Source: Lachnospiraceae bacterium
GTDB lineage: Bacteria; Bacillota; Clostridia; Lachnospirales; Lachnospiraceae
Reading direction: 5' to 3'
DNA length: 27,093 nucleotides
Assembly: GCA_019420465.1 (NCBI GenBank)
Contig: JAHZHB010000052.1
Span: 15,661 to 42,753, forward strand
Positions 1 through 8,167 of this stretch are shown one piece after another. The notes beneath the pieces are model-generated. The model ran no database searches, was not told the DNA's origin, and saw only the letters and a program-made list of their open reading frames with translations. A program made the translations under genes and the position numbers. Each line of letters opens with the position of its first letter. Positions within the stretch are counted from its first letter, which is position 1.

Positions 1-405
1 GTCCCCCTCGCCGTAATGCTTTTCGACATATTTAACCTTTGCACCCTTACCCACATAGAAACGATGCACACCGTCATGCTGGGAATCCTGATTGCCACAG
101 TTGTGAATACCACATCCGGCTACGATCACAACATCCGCACCTTCACCGATATAGAAATCGTTATACACAACCTCTTTTAAACCACTCTGGCTTAACACAA
201 CCGGAATATGCACACTTTCATTCTTGGTTCCCGGTTTGATCTTAATATCAATACCGCTGCCGTCCTCTTTGGAAATGATATCAATATTAGCTGTTGTATT
301 TCTCGCTGCCATCTTACTGTTGGCACGGATATTATAAGCGCCCTCCGGCACACTGTGGAGGTCAGCTACCTCTTCCAGTATTCTCTTCTGAATCTCGTCG
401 ATCAT
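1..405 (-). CDS. SufB/SufD-family Fe-S cluster assembly scaffold (N-terminal part, cut by window edge)
   Basis: Only the first 135 codons are in the window; the C-terminus lies beyond position 1. The start ATG at 405 overlaps the TGA of the SufC-like gene (ATGA), so the two are translationally coupled. The visible protein opens with MIDEIQKRILEEVADLHSVP and runs into beta-helix-like repeats (IHIPVV-type strands, then VVIVAGCGIHNCGNQDSQHDG), as in the SufBD core domain. It reaches that core within about 60 residues, so it lacks the long N-terminal region of classical SufB. SufBD proteins scaffold nascent Fe-S clusters together with the SufC ATPase in the cytosol. The short N-terminus and the absence of a second SufBD gene before it fit the minimal two-gene SufCB-like (SMS-type) arrangement; that subtype is inferred. 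Confidence 0.82.
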   Translation of the reverse strand, partial: MIDEIQKRILEEVADLHSVPEGAYNIRANSKMAARNTTANIDIISKEDGSGIDIKIKPGTKNESVHIPVVLSQSGLKEVVYNDFYIGEGADVVIVAGCGIHNCGNQDSQHDGVHRFYVGKGAKVKYVEKHYGEGD

Positions 406-1145
406 GCCTTTTTCTCCTCCTTATCCAGCTTATCACAGTTATTGACAGCCGATGCTGTTCCCAGAAGCTCAGGCAAAATCTCTGCTTTCGGCCCCTGTTT
501 TGATATCGTTCCTCCGGCGATCACTACGATCTCATCCGCAATATCCAGAATACGTTCCTGATGGGAAATGATCATAATAGAGCCATTGGTTGTCTCACGC
601 ATACGTTCAAATACCTTGATCAGATTCTGGAAGCTCCACAGATCGATACCGGCCTCCGGCTCATCAAATACAGACAGCTGTGTGGATCTTGCCAGCACCG
701 TTGCGATCTCGATTCGCTTTAATTCCCCGCCGGAGAGGCTGGCATTGACTTCACGGTGCACATAATCCCTTGCGCAAAGTCCTACCTCCGACAGGAACTG
801 ACAGGCATCAGCCACCGAAAGCTCTTTGCCTGCGGCAATACGTAACAGATCCAGCACACGGATACCCTTAAAGCGTACCGGCTGCTGGAACGCAAAACTG
901 ATACCAAGCTTTGCACGCTCTGTAATGGATTTTCCTGTGATATCCTCTCCGTTCAGCAGAATCTGACCGGATGTCGGTACCTCGATACCGGCGATCAGCT
1001 TGGCCAGTGTGGATTTGCCACCGCCGTTTGGTCCGGTGATCACAACAAATTTGTGGTCATCGATGGTCAGGCTCAGATCTTTGATGATTTCTTTCTGTCC
1101 CTTGTCATCAGCGACATCAAAAGAAATATGCTTCAGTTCTAACAT
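402..1145 (-). CDS. sufC: SufC-like Fe-S assembly ABC ATPase
   Basis: This is a 247-residue cytosolic ABC ATPase with no membrane segments. Walker A (GPNGGGKS) is at residues 38-45, the ABC signature (LSGGE) at 136-140 and Walker B (LSVFDE) at 156-161. SufC powers cluster assembly on SufB/SufD scaffolds. After Walker B, classical SufC reads DSGLDIDAL-like; this protein has EPEAGIDLWSFQ, which marks a divergent branch. Its ATGA overlap with the downstream SufBD gene confirms the partnership. The DUF134 gene ends 30 bp upstream on the same strand, so the three genes probably form one operon. No sufS or sufU is visible here; the sulfur donor would have to be encoded elsewhere. Confidence 0.88.
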   Translation of the reverse strand: MLELKHISFDVADDKGQKEIIKDLSLTIDDHKFVVITGPNGGGKSTLAKLIAGIEVPTSGQILLNGEDITGKSITERAKLGISFAFQQPVRFKGIRVLDLLRIAAGKELSVADACQFLSEVGLCARDYVHREVNASLSGGELKRIEIATVLARSTQLSVFDEPEAGIDLWSFQNLIKVFERMRETTNGSIMIISHQERILDIADEIVVIAGGTISKQGPKAEILPELLGTASAVNNCDKLDKEEKKA

Positions 1146-1175
1146 ATATATACTCCTTTTCTCCTACAGAAAGCC

Positions 1176-1556
1176 CTATTTTTCTTCCTGCTGTGGTGTA
1201 TTTTTTTTATCGCATGCAGCACAGGAGGCACTGGTATGCTTATGTGTACACGATGGCAGATTTCCTTCGCACACCTCATAGTTTCCACCTTCGATCCACA
1301 GCTCCTTGCCATTGACCAGGCTGTCCGCGATCTTCTGACGTGCCCTTGCATAGATGGCCGTCACACTTGTACGCACCAGATTCATCTGCCGGGCACATGC
1401 TTCCTGTGTAAGCCCTTCATAGTCGATCAGACGGATACATTCGTACTCGTCCACCTCCAGAACGCTGACATCCTTTGGTGTCTTATTCGTGACCGGAGTA
1501 AAACAGTTGAATTTCGGTGGTTTACATATACGCCTCTTCTTTGCAGGTCTTGCCAT
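1176..1556 (-). CDS. DUF134 (UPF0251) family DNA-binding protein, probable autoregulator
   Basis: The 126-residue protein begins MARPAKKRRIC, the basic start typical of DUF134/UPF0251. A sigma-70-region-4-like helix-turn-helix follows (about residues 35-85: VDEYECIRLIDYEGLTQEAC, then RTSVTAIYARARQKIADSL). The C-terminal tail has cysteines C96, C103, C112 and C115 plus histidines, a possible metal or Fe-S site. The start is supported by an AGGAGGAA ribosome binding site just upstream. Function in the family is poorly established. Being first in an operon with SufC and a SufB-like scaffold suggests a regulator sensing Fe-S or redox state; this is inference. The promoter immediately upstream carries a perfect palindrome over its -35 box, a natural operator for such a protein. 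Confidence 0.82.
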   Translation of the reverse strand: MARPAKKRRICKPPKFNCFTPVTNKTPKDVSVLEVDEYECIRLIDYEGLTQEACARQMNLVRTSVTAIYARARQKIADSLVNGKELWIEGGNYEVCEGNLPSCTHKHTSASCAACDKKNTPQQEEK

Positions 1557-1602
1557 GGAAACTTCCTCCTTTTATATGCTGCTTATACAGCGTATACTCT
1601 GC

Positions 1603-1632
1603 ATTATACACGGTATTATTGACATATGTCAA
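1603..1632 (-). promoter_or_regulatory. Consensus sigma-A promoter of the DUF134-sufCB operon
   Basis: On the minus strand there is a perfect TTGACA (1632-1627) and a perfect TATAAT (1608-1603), separated by 18 bp. The predicted start lies about 40 bp before the DUF134 ATG at 1556. The -35 box is contained inside the 20-bp palindrome at 1616-1635, so binding there would block RNA polymerase. Confidence 0.8.
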
Positions 1633-1664
1633 TAAACCATACACATTATTTATGACATATGTCA
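1616..1664. promoter_or_regulatory. Tandem palindromic operators
   Basis: Positions 1616-1635 read TTATTGACATATGTCAATAA, a perfect 20-bp palindrome over the -35 box. A second copy has the 12-bp perfect core TGACATATGTCA at 1653-1664, flanked on its right by the same AATAAA as copy one. The centres are 33 bp apart, about three helical turns, so two dimers could bind the same DNA face. The half-site TTGAC-N4-GTCAA superficially resembles sites of some CRP/FNR-family regulators, but the adjacent DUF134 protein is the simplest candidate. Confidence 0.65.
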
Positions 1665-1742
1665 ATAAAACATATACGCTCACTGCCTGTCTGACCGGCA
1701 ACCGATCGACATTGTCAGCAGAAGCTTTTTCCGATCTAAACC

Positions 1743-1784
1743 AAAAAGAAGTGGCACTTCACAGTATTCCCATGAAATGCCACT
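1743..1784 (-). terminator. Intrinsic terminator after the glucokinase gene
   Basis: On the minus strand a 12-bp stem with one wobble-type position (1773-1784 with 1750-1761; arm AGTGGCATTTCA) is followed by TCTTTTT. It lies about 40 bp past the glucokinase stop and should end the uvrC-hprK-glk transcript. Confidence 0.75.
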
Positions 1785-1822
1785 CTGGCTGCTTTGATCG
1801 TATACACGACATACGTAGAAAA

Positions 1823-2767
1823 TCAGTGCACTGCATCCAGTACCATACGGGCCGAACCAAAGATACCGGCATCATTGCCAAGCTCAGCCAGAACGATCTG
1901 TGCCTCTTTGCAGGCCGGGAAGCAATACGAATCGTAGGAAGTACGGATCGCATCGATCAGCGGCTGACCGGCTTTTGAAACACCGCCACCGATGACAAAT
2001 TTCTCCGGATCGATCGTGGCAGCGATAGCTGCCATAGCTCTGCCCAGATAATCAGCCATCTTTTTCACTACATTCTCTGCCACCGGATCGTTTTTGGCAT
2101 ACGCATCAAATACATCCTTTGCTGTGACTGTCTCTGCACAGAGAACAGTTTCCTTCTTCGCATGTGCCAGCTCTTCTCTGGCCAGACGAACAATACCTGT
2201 AGCCGATGCTTTCTGCTCCAGACAGCCATGATTGCCACAGTTGCAGGCTTCAGGATCCACAGGATCGATACACATATGACCGATCTCACCGCCGGCGCCA
2301 TGGACACCGGACACCATCCTGCCATTGATAATGACACCGCCGCCGACACCGGTTCCCAGCGTGATCATGACCATATCCTCTGTACCGCGGCCACCGCCGC
2401 ACCACAGCTCACCCAGTGCTGCCACATTGGCGTCATTTCCCGTCACGGTCGGTATCCCGGTATATTCTTCCATGATCTGACCGACTTTTGTGTAGCCCCA
2501 GTGCAGGTTGACAGCAAAAGGTACATCACCGTTTTTCAGGACAGGTCCGGGAACAGCAATACCGATACCGGAAACCATGCTCTTGTCTATGGATTTTTCT
2601 GCACATCTGGCAAGGATCGTATCCGCGATATCTTTCAGGATGCGACAGCCATTGTCCGCCGTATCTGTGGGGATCTCCCATTTGTCCAGTGCCTCTCCAT
2701 TTTCAGTAAAAAGACCACATTTTACGGTGGTACCACCTACATCTATTCCAAATACATACTTACTCAT
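1823..2767 (-). CDS. glk: ROK-family glucokinase
   Basis: The 314-residue protein is a ROK-family sugar kinase; the closest functional assignment is glucose to glucose-6-phosphate using ATP. The N-terminal phosphate-binding loop is GIDVGGTTVKCG (residues 7-18). Catalytic Asp112 lies in GNDAN, and the second ATP site is TLGTGVGGG (136-144). The ROK zinc site is complete: His164 plus Cys175, Cys177 and Cys182 in CNCGNHGC. There is no N-terminal helix-turn-helix, so it is an enzyme rather than a ROK repressor. It starts 5 bp after the hprK stop and shares its transcript, placing sugar phosphorylation beside the catabolite-repression sensor kinase. Exact sugar specificity cannot be read from sequence alone. 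Confidence 0.9.
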   Translation of the reverse strand: MSKYVFGIDVGGTTVKCGLFTENGEALDKWEIPTDTADNGCRILKDIADTILARCAEKSIDKSMVSGIGIAVPGPVLKNGDVPFAVNLHWGYTKVGQIMEEYTGIPTVTGNDANVAALGELWCGGGRGTEDMVMITLGTGVGGGVIINGRMVSGVHGAGGEIGHMCIDPVDPEACNCGNHGCLEQKASATGIVRLAREELAHAKKETVLCAETVTAKDVFDAYAKNDPVAENVVKKMADYLGRAMAAIAATIDPEKFVIGGGVSKAGQPLIDAIRTSYDSYCFPACKEAQIVLAELGNDAGIFGSARMVLDAVH

Positions 2768-2772
2768 ACTTT

Positions 2773-3705
2773 TTAATCTCTCTTTTTTGATAAATTTGCC
2801 TGCACACGCTTGTACAGCTCCTTGGCTGCATTGTATCCCATCTTTTTCTGACGGTGGTTGACTGCAGCGGATTCTACGATCACGGCCAGGTTACGACCCG
2901 GACGGATCGGCAGGGAATGACATACGACCTTATTTCCCAGAATTTCTGTGTATTCCTCTTCGATACCGAGACGGTCGTATTCTTTGTCTCGATCCCACTC
3001 TTCGAGCTTGATGACCAGATCGATCGACTGGGTATCCTTAACACACTCTACACCGAACAACGTCTTGACATCGATGATACCGATACCACGCAGCTCGATA
3101 AAATGTCTTGTGATATCCGGTGCAGAACCGATCAGCTCATTGTCACTGATACGGCTGATCTCCACCACATCATCACTGACGAGACGGTGTCCTCTTTTGA
3201 TCAGCTCCAGCGCGGCCTCGCTCTTACCGATACCACTCTCACCCATGATCAGCACGCCCTCGCCGTAAACATCGACCAGAACGCCGTGAATAGAGATGAA
3301 CGGTGCCAGCTGGATACCAAGCCAGCGGATGATCGCCGACATACAGTGGGATGTCGTACGGTCTGTCGTGAATGTCGGTACGTGGTACTTTTTGGCCAGC
3401 GCCAGCATGTCCTCGTCCGGCACAACCTGTGTGGTAAAGATCACACAGGGAATCTTTTTGGAAACAAACTCTTCATAGGCTTTGACTTTTTCCTCACGTG
3501 TCAGATGATTGACCAGATAGGAATACTCAACATAACCGATGATCTGTACACGTTCTGCCTCAAAATGCTCATAATAGCCTGTCAGCTGCAGCGCCGGACG
3601 GTTGATCTCTGTCAGAGTGATCTTTACATCGTCTGTATTGATCTCCGGTGTTACGTTTGTCAGCTGCACCGCTTCTGCAAGCTTGCTTAATGTTACACTC
3701 TTCAT
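2773..3705 (-). CDS. hprK: HPr kinase/phosphorylase
   Basis: The 310-residue length matches Bacillus HprK. Walker A is GESGIGKS at 155-162, preceded by the conserved SIHGVLVDVYG segment (H140). The HprK signature is RGIGIIDVKTLFG (206-218). The enzyme phosphorylates and dephosphorylates HPr on a serine, driving carbon catabolite repression and control of PTS sugar uptake in Firmicutes. An N-terminal regulatory domain (about 1-125) precedes the P-loop domain. The gene lies between uvrC (70 bp upstream) and glucokinase (5 bp downstream). Confidence 0.96.
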   Translation of the reverse strand: MKSVTLSKLAEAVQLTNVTPEINTDDVKITLTEINRPALQLTGYYEHFEAERVQIIGYVEYSYLVNHLTREEKVKAYEEFVSKKIPCVIFTTQVVPDEDMLALAKKYHVPTFTTDRTTSHCMSAIIRWLGIQLAPFISIHGVLVDVYGEGVLIMGESGIGKSEAALELIKRGHRLVSDDVVEISRISDNELIGSAPDITRHFIELRGIGIIDVKTLFGVECVKDTQSIDLVIKLEEWDRDKEYDRLGIEEEYTEILGNKVVCHSLPIRPGRNLAVIVESAAVNHRQKKMGYNAAKELYKRVQANLSKKRD

Positions 3706-3775
3706 GGACGTATCTCCTCTTTTTTCTTTCTTTCACAAGTGTATCATACCCAAACTTTCCATGCAATAACGCACT

Positions 3776-5632
3776 TTACCTGTCTTTGTGGAAAAATGCA
3801 TAAACCGCATGGGCGCTGGCCGCATTCATACTTTCTACCTGCGCGAGTTCTTCTTCTGTAGCCTCCCGGATATTTTCGGCGGCACCGTACTTTCTCATCA
3901 GTGCCTTTCTTCTGGCCGGTCCTATGCCCGGAATATCATCCAGCACGGAACGCACCTGCCCTTTGCTTCGCAGAAGGCGATGATATTCGATGGCGAAGCG
4001 GTGTGCCTCATCCTGTATACGGGTCACCAGTTTAAATCCCTCGCCGTGCCGATCGATCGGAATCTCGGTATCATGATAATACAGGCCTCTGGTCCTGTGG
4101 TGGTCATCTTTGACCATACCGCATACCGGAATATCCAGAGACAGACTTTCGAGGACCTCTTCTGCGATATGCACCTGTCCTTTACCGCCATCCATCAGCA
4201 GAAGATCCGGAAAAGCGGAAAAGCCCTGCAGCGTTTCATTGTCCTGCTGCTCAGCTATGCCCCTCTCGAACCGCCGCGTCAGGACCTCCTGCATACTGGC
4301 GTAATCGTTTGGGCCATCCACGGATTTGATCTTGAATTTGCGGTAATCGCTTTTCTTTGGTTTGCCACGCTCGTATACAACCATGGAACCGACAGACTCA
4401 TAACCGCTGATATTGGAAATATCAAAGGCCTCCATACGTACGATACCGGACAGGCCAAGCAGTCTTTCAATTTCTCTCACAGCGCCTACGGTGCGGCCCT
4501 CTTCCCTCTTGATACGCTCTCTGTCGCGGTCAAGTACCATGCGGGCATTTTCAGCGGCGAGTTCGACGAGTTTTTCTTTCTGGCCTTTCTGCGGTACATA
4601 CAGCTGTACTTTCTGGCCACGTCTGGCACTCAGCCAGCTGGCTACGACGTCATGGTCTTCGATCTCATACTGCAGATAGACCTCCCGCGGGATAAAGGGC
4701 GTTCCGGCATAAAACTGTTTGATAAAGCTCTGCAGGATCTCCGGCTCCGTATCCTCATAGGATACATTCAGATAGAAATGCTCTCTGCCGATCATCTTGC
4801 CGTCCCGGACAAAGAATACCTGGGCTACGGCATCGAGTCCGTCGTGAGACAGGGCGATGATATCTTTATCCACACCGCCGCTTCCGGTGATCTTCTGGCG
4901 TTCTCCGATCCGCTCAATATCGCGGATCGTATCGCGCAGGGAAGCAGCTTCTTCGAAACGCCATTCTTCGGAGGCTTTCTGCATCTGTTCTTTGAGCTCG
5001 CGCACCATTTTCTGGTAATCGCCGTTCAGGAAATCAAGTACGCCGTGTACCTGTTTGCGGTAGTCTTCTTCGGAAATATACCCCTGACATGGTGCAGGGC
5101 ACTGTTTCATATGATAATAGAGACAGGGACGCTCTTTGCCCTGGTCTCTTGGCAGAACTTTGTTGCAGGGACGAATATGGTAAAGCTTGCGCAGAAGTTC
5201 AATGCTTTCTTTGACGGCTCCGGCGCTGGTGTAAGGGCCGTAGTATCTGGCCTTGTCTTTTTTCATCTCTCTGGAAAAGAGGATGCGTGGGTAGGGCTCC
5301 TGTACGGTGACTTTGATGAACGGATAGGTTTTGTCATCTTTGAGCATGGTATTGTATTTTGGGCGATGCTCTTTGATGAGGTTACACTCTAAGACGAGGG
5401 CTTCGAGTTCGGAGTCTGTGACGATGTATTCGAAGCGGGCGATATGGGTCACCATTTTTTCGATTTTTGGGCCTTTGTTGCGGCTGCTCTGGAAGTACTG
5501 GCGGACGCGGTTTTTGAGGCTGATGGCTTTGCCGACGTAGATGATTTCGTCGTCGGCGTTATGCATGATGTAGACGCCGGGTTTTCCGGGGAGTTTTTTC
5601 AGTTCTTCGGGGATGTTGAATTCCTGTGACAT
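3776..5632 (-). CDS. uvrC: UvrABC system protein C (excinuclease subunit)
   Basis: The 618-residue protein has full UvrC architecture. The N-terminal GIY-YIG nuclease begins PGVYIMHNADDEIIYVGKA (about 18-36) and makes the 3' incision. A cysteine region (CNKVL...CLYYHMKQCPAPC) resembles the UvrC Fe-S site, and a UvrB-binding UVR domain follows (EWRFEEAASLRDTI). Next come the RNase H-like domain for the 5' incision (EAFDISNISGYESVGSMVV...LLMDGGKGQV) and a C-terminal helix-hairpin-helix (LDDIPGIGPARRKALMRKYG). It acts in nucleotide excision repair with UvrA and UvrB, which are not in this window. It is the first gene of the uvrC-hprK-glk set; upstream lies palindrome A. Confidence 0.97.
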   Translation of the reverse strand: MSQEFNIPEELKKLPGKPGVYIMHNADDEIIYVGKAISLKNRVRQYFQSSRNKGPKIEKMVTHIARFEYIVTDSELEALVLECNLIKEHRPKYNTMLKDDKTYPFIKVTVQEPYPRILFSREMKKDKARYYGPYTSAGAVKESIELLRKLYHIRPCNKVLPRDQGKERPCLYYHMKQCPAPCQGYISEEDYRKQVHGVLDFLNGDYQKMVRELKEQMQKASEEWRFEEAASLRDTIRDIERIGERQKITGSGGVDKDIIALSHDGLDAVAQVFFVRDGKMIGREHFYLNVSYEDTEPEILQSFIKQFYAGTPFIPREVYLQYEIEDHDVVASWLSARRGQKVQLYVPQKGQKEKLVELAAENARMVLDRDRERIKREEGRTVGAVREIERLLGLSGIVRMEAFDISNISGYESVGSMVVYERGKPKKSDYRKFKIKSVDGPNDYASMQEVLTRRFERGIAEQQDNETLQGFSAFPDLLLMDGGKGQVHIAEEVLESLSLDIPVCGMVKDDHHRTRGLYYHDTEIPIDRHGEGFKLVTRIQDEAHRFAIEYHRLLRSKGQVRSVLDDIPGIGPARRKALMRKYGAAENIREATEEELAQVESMNAASAHAVYAFFHKDR

Positions 5633-5655
5633 GTGAGGGACGCTCCTGGTTCTGG

Positions 5656-5857
5656 GAAAAATATTATAGTTTGTGAAGGATGCCGCTGCACTGCGTGGTG
5701 TGCCCCTGTCCTATATGTTCTCTGCGCTCCGCCTGCGTCGGTCCGAGCCTGTAGTCTCGGACTCTTACTCGGCAAAGTCGCTTAGATAACATATAGGACA
5801 GGGGCACACCACGCAGTACAGCGGCATCCGTTTACGTTACTGTTTTTATTATTTTTC
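5656..5857 (-). repeat. Long palindrome A (family I), between ftsH and uvrC
   Basis: The arms 5678-5719 and 5788-5829 pair at 41 of 42 positions; the exception is C5689 against A5818, which becomes a G.U pair in minus-strand RNA. An outer AT-rich 8-bp helix pairs 5656-5663 with 5850-5857. The interior 5722-5785 is the 64-nt family I core, in minus orientation, containing the hairpin GTCCGAG/CTCGGAC. The core matches palindrome D (17677-17740) at 61 of 64 positions, while the arms of A and D are unrelated. It covers most of the 334-bp ftsH-uvrC spacer. It could be a structured RNA in the ftsH 3' region or a DNA cruciform; strand is assigned from core orientation. Confidence 0.85.
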
Positions 5858-5858
5858 T

Positions 5859-5894
5859 GCAGAAATACTCCCTTTGGGGAGGTTTCTGCTTTTT
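5859..5894 (+). terminator. Plus-strand intrinsic terminator with no plus-strand gene before it
   Basis: GCAGAAA (5859-5865) pairs with TTTCTGC (5883-5889), and CTCCC (5868-5872) with GGGAG (5877-5881), loop TTTG, followed by TTTTT at 5890-5894. Only the plus strand has a T-run after the stem. Both flanking genes are on the minus strand. Confidence 0.6.
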
Positions 5895-5966
5895 ACTGTA
5901 TATCGTTTGTGCTGCTGTGTATGGATGAGTCCATTGTGTGCAGCTTGATTCACTGCATGAGTTTTA

Positions 5967-7973
5967 TTATGCTGTTGTAGAATCATCTTTCCCGGTATTC
6001 TCTGATGTTTCAGATGAATTTGCAACTTCTACGGTCTTCTCTTCGACGGGTGTCATAAGGTCGGGTTCTTTTTCCAGCTGTTTTTTGACGCCGGGATCGG
6101 GGAGACCTTTGACTTCGCGGAAGATCTGCATGAATTCTTTGCCGGTGATGGTCTCGCGTTTGATCAGGTAGTCGGCGATCTGGTCGAGGACGTCGCGGTT
6201 TTCACGGAGCATGGTTTTGGCTTTTTCGTAGGATTCTTTGAGCAGTTTCATGACTTCGTGATCGATCTCGGTGGCTGTTTTGTCACCGCAGTTTAAGACG
6301 GTGCGACCATCGAGGTACTGATTTTCGGCGGAGGCCAGACCCATGAGACCGAATTTTTCGCTCATACCGTACTGGGTGATCATGGCGCGGGCCAGTTTAG
6401 TGGCTTTTTCGATATCGTTGGCGGCACCTGTGGTGACGTTGCCAAAGACGATCTCTTCTGCAGCACGACCGCCGAGCAGACCAACGAGCATGGCCTCGAG
6501 TTCATTTTTGGTATTTAAGTATTTTTCTTCTTCGGGAACCTGCATAACGTAGCCGAGGGCACCCATGGTACGGGGTACGATGGTGATCTTCTGTACAGGC
6601 TCGGCGTCTTTCTGCAGGGCGCTGACAAGGGCGTGTCCGACTTCGTGGTAGGATACGATCCGGCGCTCTTCCTGACTTAAGATGCGGTCTTTCTTTTCTT
6701 TACCGACCAGTACGACTTCAACGGCTTCGAAGAGATCTTTCTGGCTGACGGCTTTGCGGCCGTTTTTGACGGCGAGGATAGCCGCTTCGTTGATCATATT
6801 GGCCAGATCGGAACCTACGGCACCACTGGTGGCCAGTGCGATGGCCTCAAGGTCTACCGTCTCGTCAAGCATAACGTTTTTGGCATGGACTTTGAGGATA
6901 TTGACACGTCCTTTTAAGTCCGGACGGTCTACGATGACACGACGATCAAAACGTCCCGGACGAAGCAGAGCCGGATCAAGGACTTCCGGTCGGTTGGTGG
7001 CTGCGAGGATCAGAAGACCTTTGGAGGTATCAAAACCGTCCATCTCGGCAAGCAGCTGGTTTAAGGTCTGCTCACGCTCATCGTTGCCACCGCCGTAACG
7101 GCTGTCACGGCTCTTACCGATCGCATCGATCTCATCGATAAAGATGATACACGGGGCATTTTTCTTGGCTTCTTCAAACAGCTGACGGACACGGGATGCG
7201 CCGACGCCGACAAACATCTCCACAAAATCGGAACCTGACAGGGAGAAAAACGGTACATGGGCTTCACCGGCTACAGCCTTGGCAAGAAGGGTCTTACCGG
7301 TTCCCGGAGGGCCTACAAGCAGGGCACCTTTGGGAAGCTTGGCACCGATCGAGGTATATTTGGCCGGGTTATGCAGAAAATCCACAACCTCCTGCAGGGA
7401 TTCCTTGGCTTCATCCTGTCCGGCTACATCGGAGAAAAGGACACCTGTCTCTTTCTGTACATAGGCTTTGGCATTGCTCTTTCCGATATTTCCCATCATA
7501 CCGCCGCCTTTGCCCATGCGGCTCATGATCAGATTCATACCTACGATCAGAAGCACAAACGGGATCAGGAAGGATAAGATCGACGATACGATCATACCTG
7601 TGGAATCCGGTTCGATCTCCTTAAACTCGATATTATCGATCTTTGACAGACGTTCGACAAGCGCTGTGCTCGTCTCCATCAGGGTCGCCGTGTAGGTGAT
7701 CGTGATGTTTTTATATTTCTGTTCACGGGGTGTGATCGTCAGGGTAGTTGACTGCAGCTGTACGGCTTTGACTTCGTCTTTGTCAAGCATCTGTAAGAAC
7801 TCGGAATATGTGATCTCCTCGTCTTTCTGTGCACTGCTGCTTAAATTTGACATAAAACTCCATATTAAAAGTGCGCCCAGGATACCCAGCATGATGATCA
7901 GGAGAGACTGCCTGTTCTTTTTGCCGCCGGGGCCACCATTGTTTGGATTGTTCTGGTTGTTCTGCTGGTTCAT
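5967..7973 (-). CDS. ftsH: ATP-dependent zinc metalloprotease FtsH
   Basis: The 668-residue protein is a membrane-anchored AAA+ protease degrading misfolded membrane proteins and regulators. An Asn/Gly-rich N-terminus precedes membrane helix one (about 24-41); an extracytoplasmic domain follows, then helix two (about 127-150). Walker A GPPGTGKT is at 221-228, Walker B IIFIDEID at 276-283, and the second region of homology at about 325-342 (ATNRPEVLDPALLRPGRFD). The zinc site is HEVGH at 443-447. The acidic C-terminal tail is typical. The start has an AAGGAGGA ribosome binding site. The gene is divergent from pyrG, with a 194-bp shared upstream region, and palindrome A follows its stop. Confidence 0.97.
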   Translation of the reverse strand: MNQQNNQNNPNNGGPGGKKNRQSLLIIMLGILGALLIWSFMSNLSSSAQKDEEITYSEFLQMLDKDEVKAVQLQSTTLTITPREQKYKNITITYTATLMETSTALVERLSKIDNIEFKEIEPDSTGMIVSSILSFLIPFVLLIVGMNLIMSRMGKGGGMMGNIGKSNAKAYVQKETGVLFSDVAGQDEAKESLQEVVDFLHNPAKYTSIGAKLPKGALLVGPPGTGKTLLAKAVAGEAHVPFFSLSGSDFVEMFVGVGASRVRQLFEEAKKNAPCIIFIDEIDAIGKSRDSRYGGGNDEREQTLNQLLAEMDGFDTSKGLLILAATNRPEVLDPALLRPGRFDRRVIVDRPDLKGRVNILKVHAKNVMLDETVDLEAIALATSGAVGSDLANMINEAAILAVKNGRKAVSQKDLFEAVEVVLVGKEKKDRILSQEERRIVSYHEVGHALVSALQKDAEPVQKITIVPRTMGALGYVMQVPEEEKYLNTKNELEAMLVGLLGGRAAEEIVFGNVTTGAANDIEKATKLARAMITQYGMSEKFGLMGLASAENQYLDGRTVLNCGDKTATEIDHEVMKLLKESYEKAKTMLRENRDVLDQIADYLIKRETITGKEFMQIFREVKGLPDPGVKKQLEKEPDLMTPVEEKTVEVANSSETSENTGKDDSTTA

Positions 7974-8084
7974 GATGTCCTCCTTATTTCCTGTTTATTA
8001 TACGAATATCTGTCCCATAAATCAACAAACATATTGTGAAATTCAAGTGATATTTCTAAAAAAAGTTTAAATATTGCTAGGCAT

Positions 8085-8107
8085 TACACGACTCGGTGTA
8101 GTATACT
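8085..8107 (+). promoter_or_regulatory. Possible pyrG -10 element with overlapping inverted repeat
   Basis: TATACT at 8102-8107 is a plausible -10 box, 60 bp before the pyrG ATG. No convincing -35 box is found at the right spacing. Immediately upstream TACAC (8085-8089) and GTGTA (8096-8100) form an inverted repeat with a 6-bp spacer. I see no GGGC start run or attenuator hairpin like the CTP-sensing leader of Bacillus pyrG. Confidence 0.3.
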
Positions 8108-8167
8108 GGGAATGATTTTTTATAACCTTTTGTAACTGAAGTTTATACTGAATAGAGGAGAATTATT

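Noticed and set aside
1653..1664. Reading the TGACATATGTCA repeats as a CRISPR or transposon end
   Set aside because: There are only two short copies, both palindromic and positioned on a promoter; operators explain them better.
3788..5392. Long open frame of 534 codons opposite uvrC
   Set aside because: It is an antisense shadow of a complete UvrC with all motifs; no ribosome binding site and no family resemblance.
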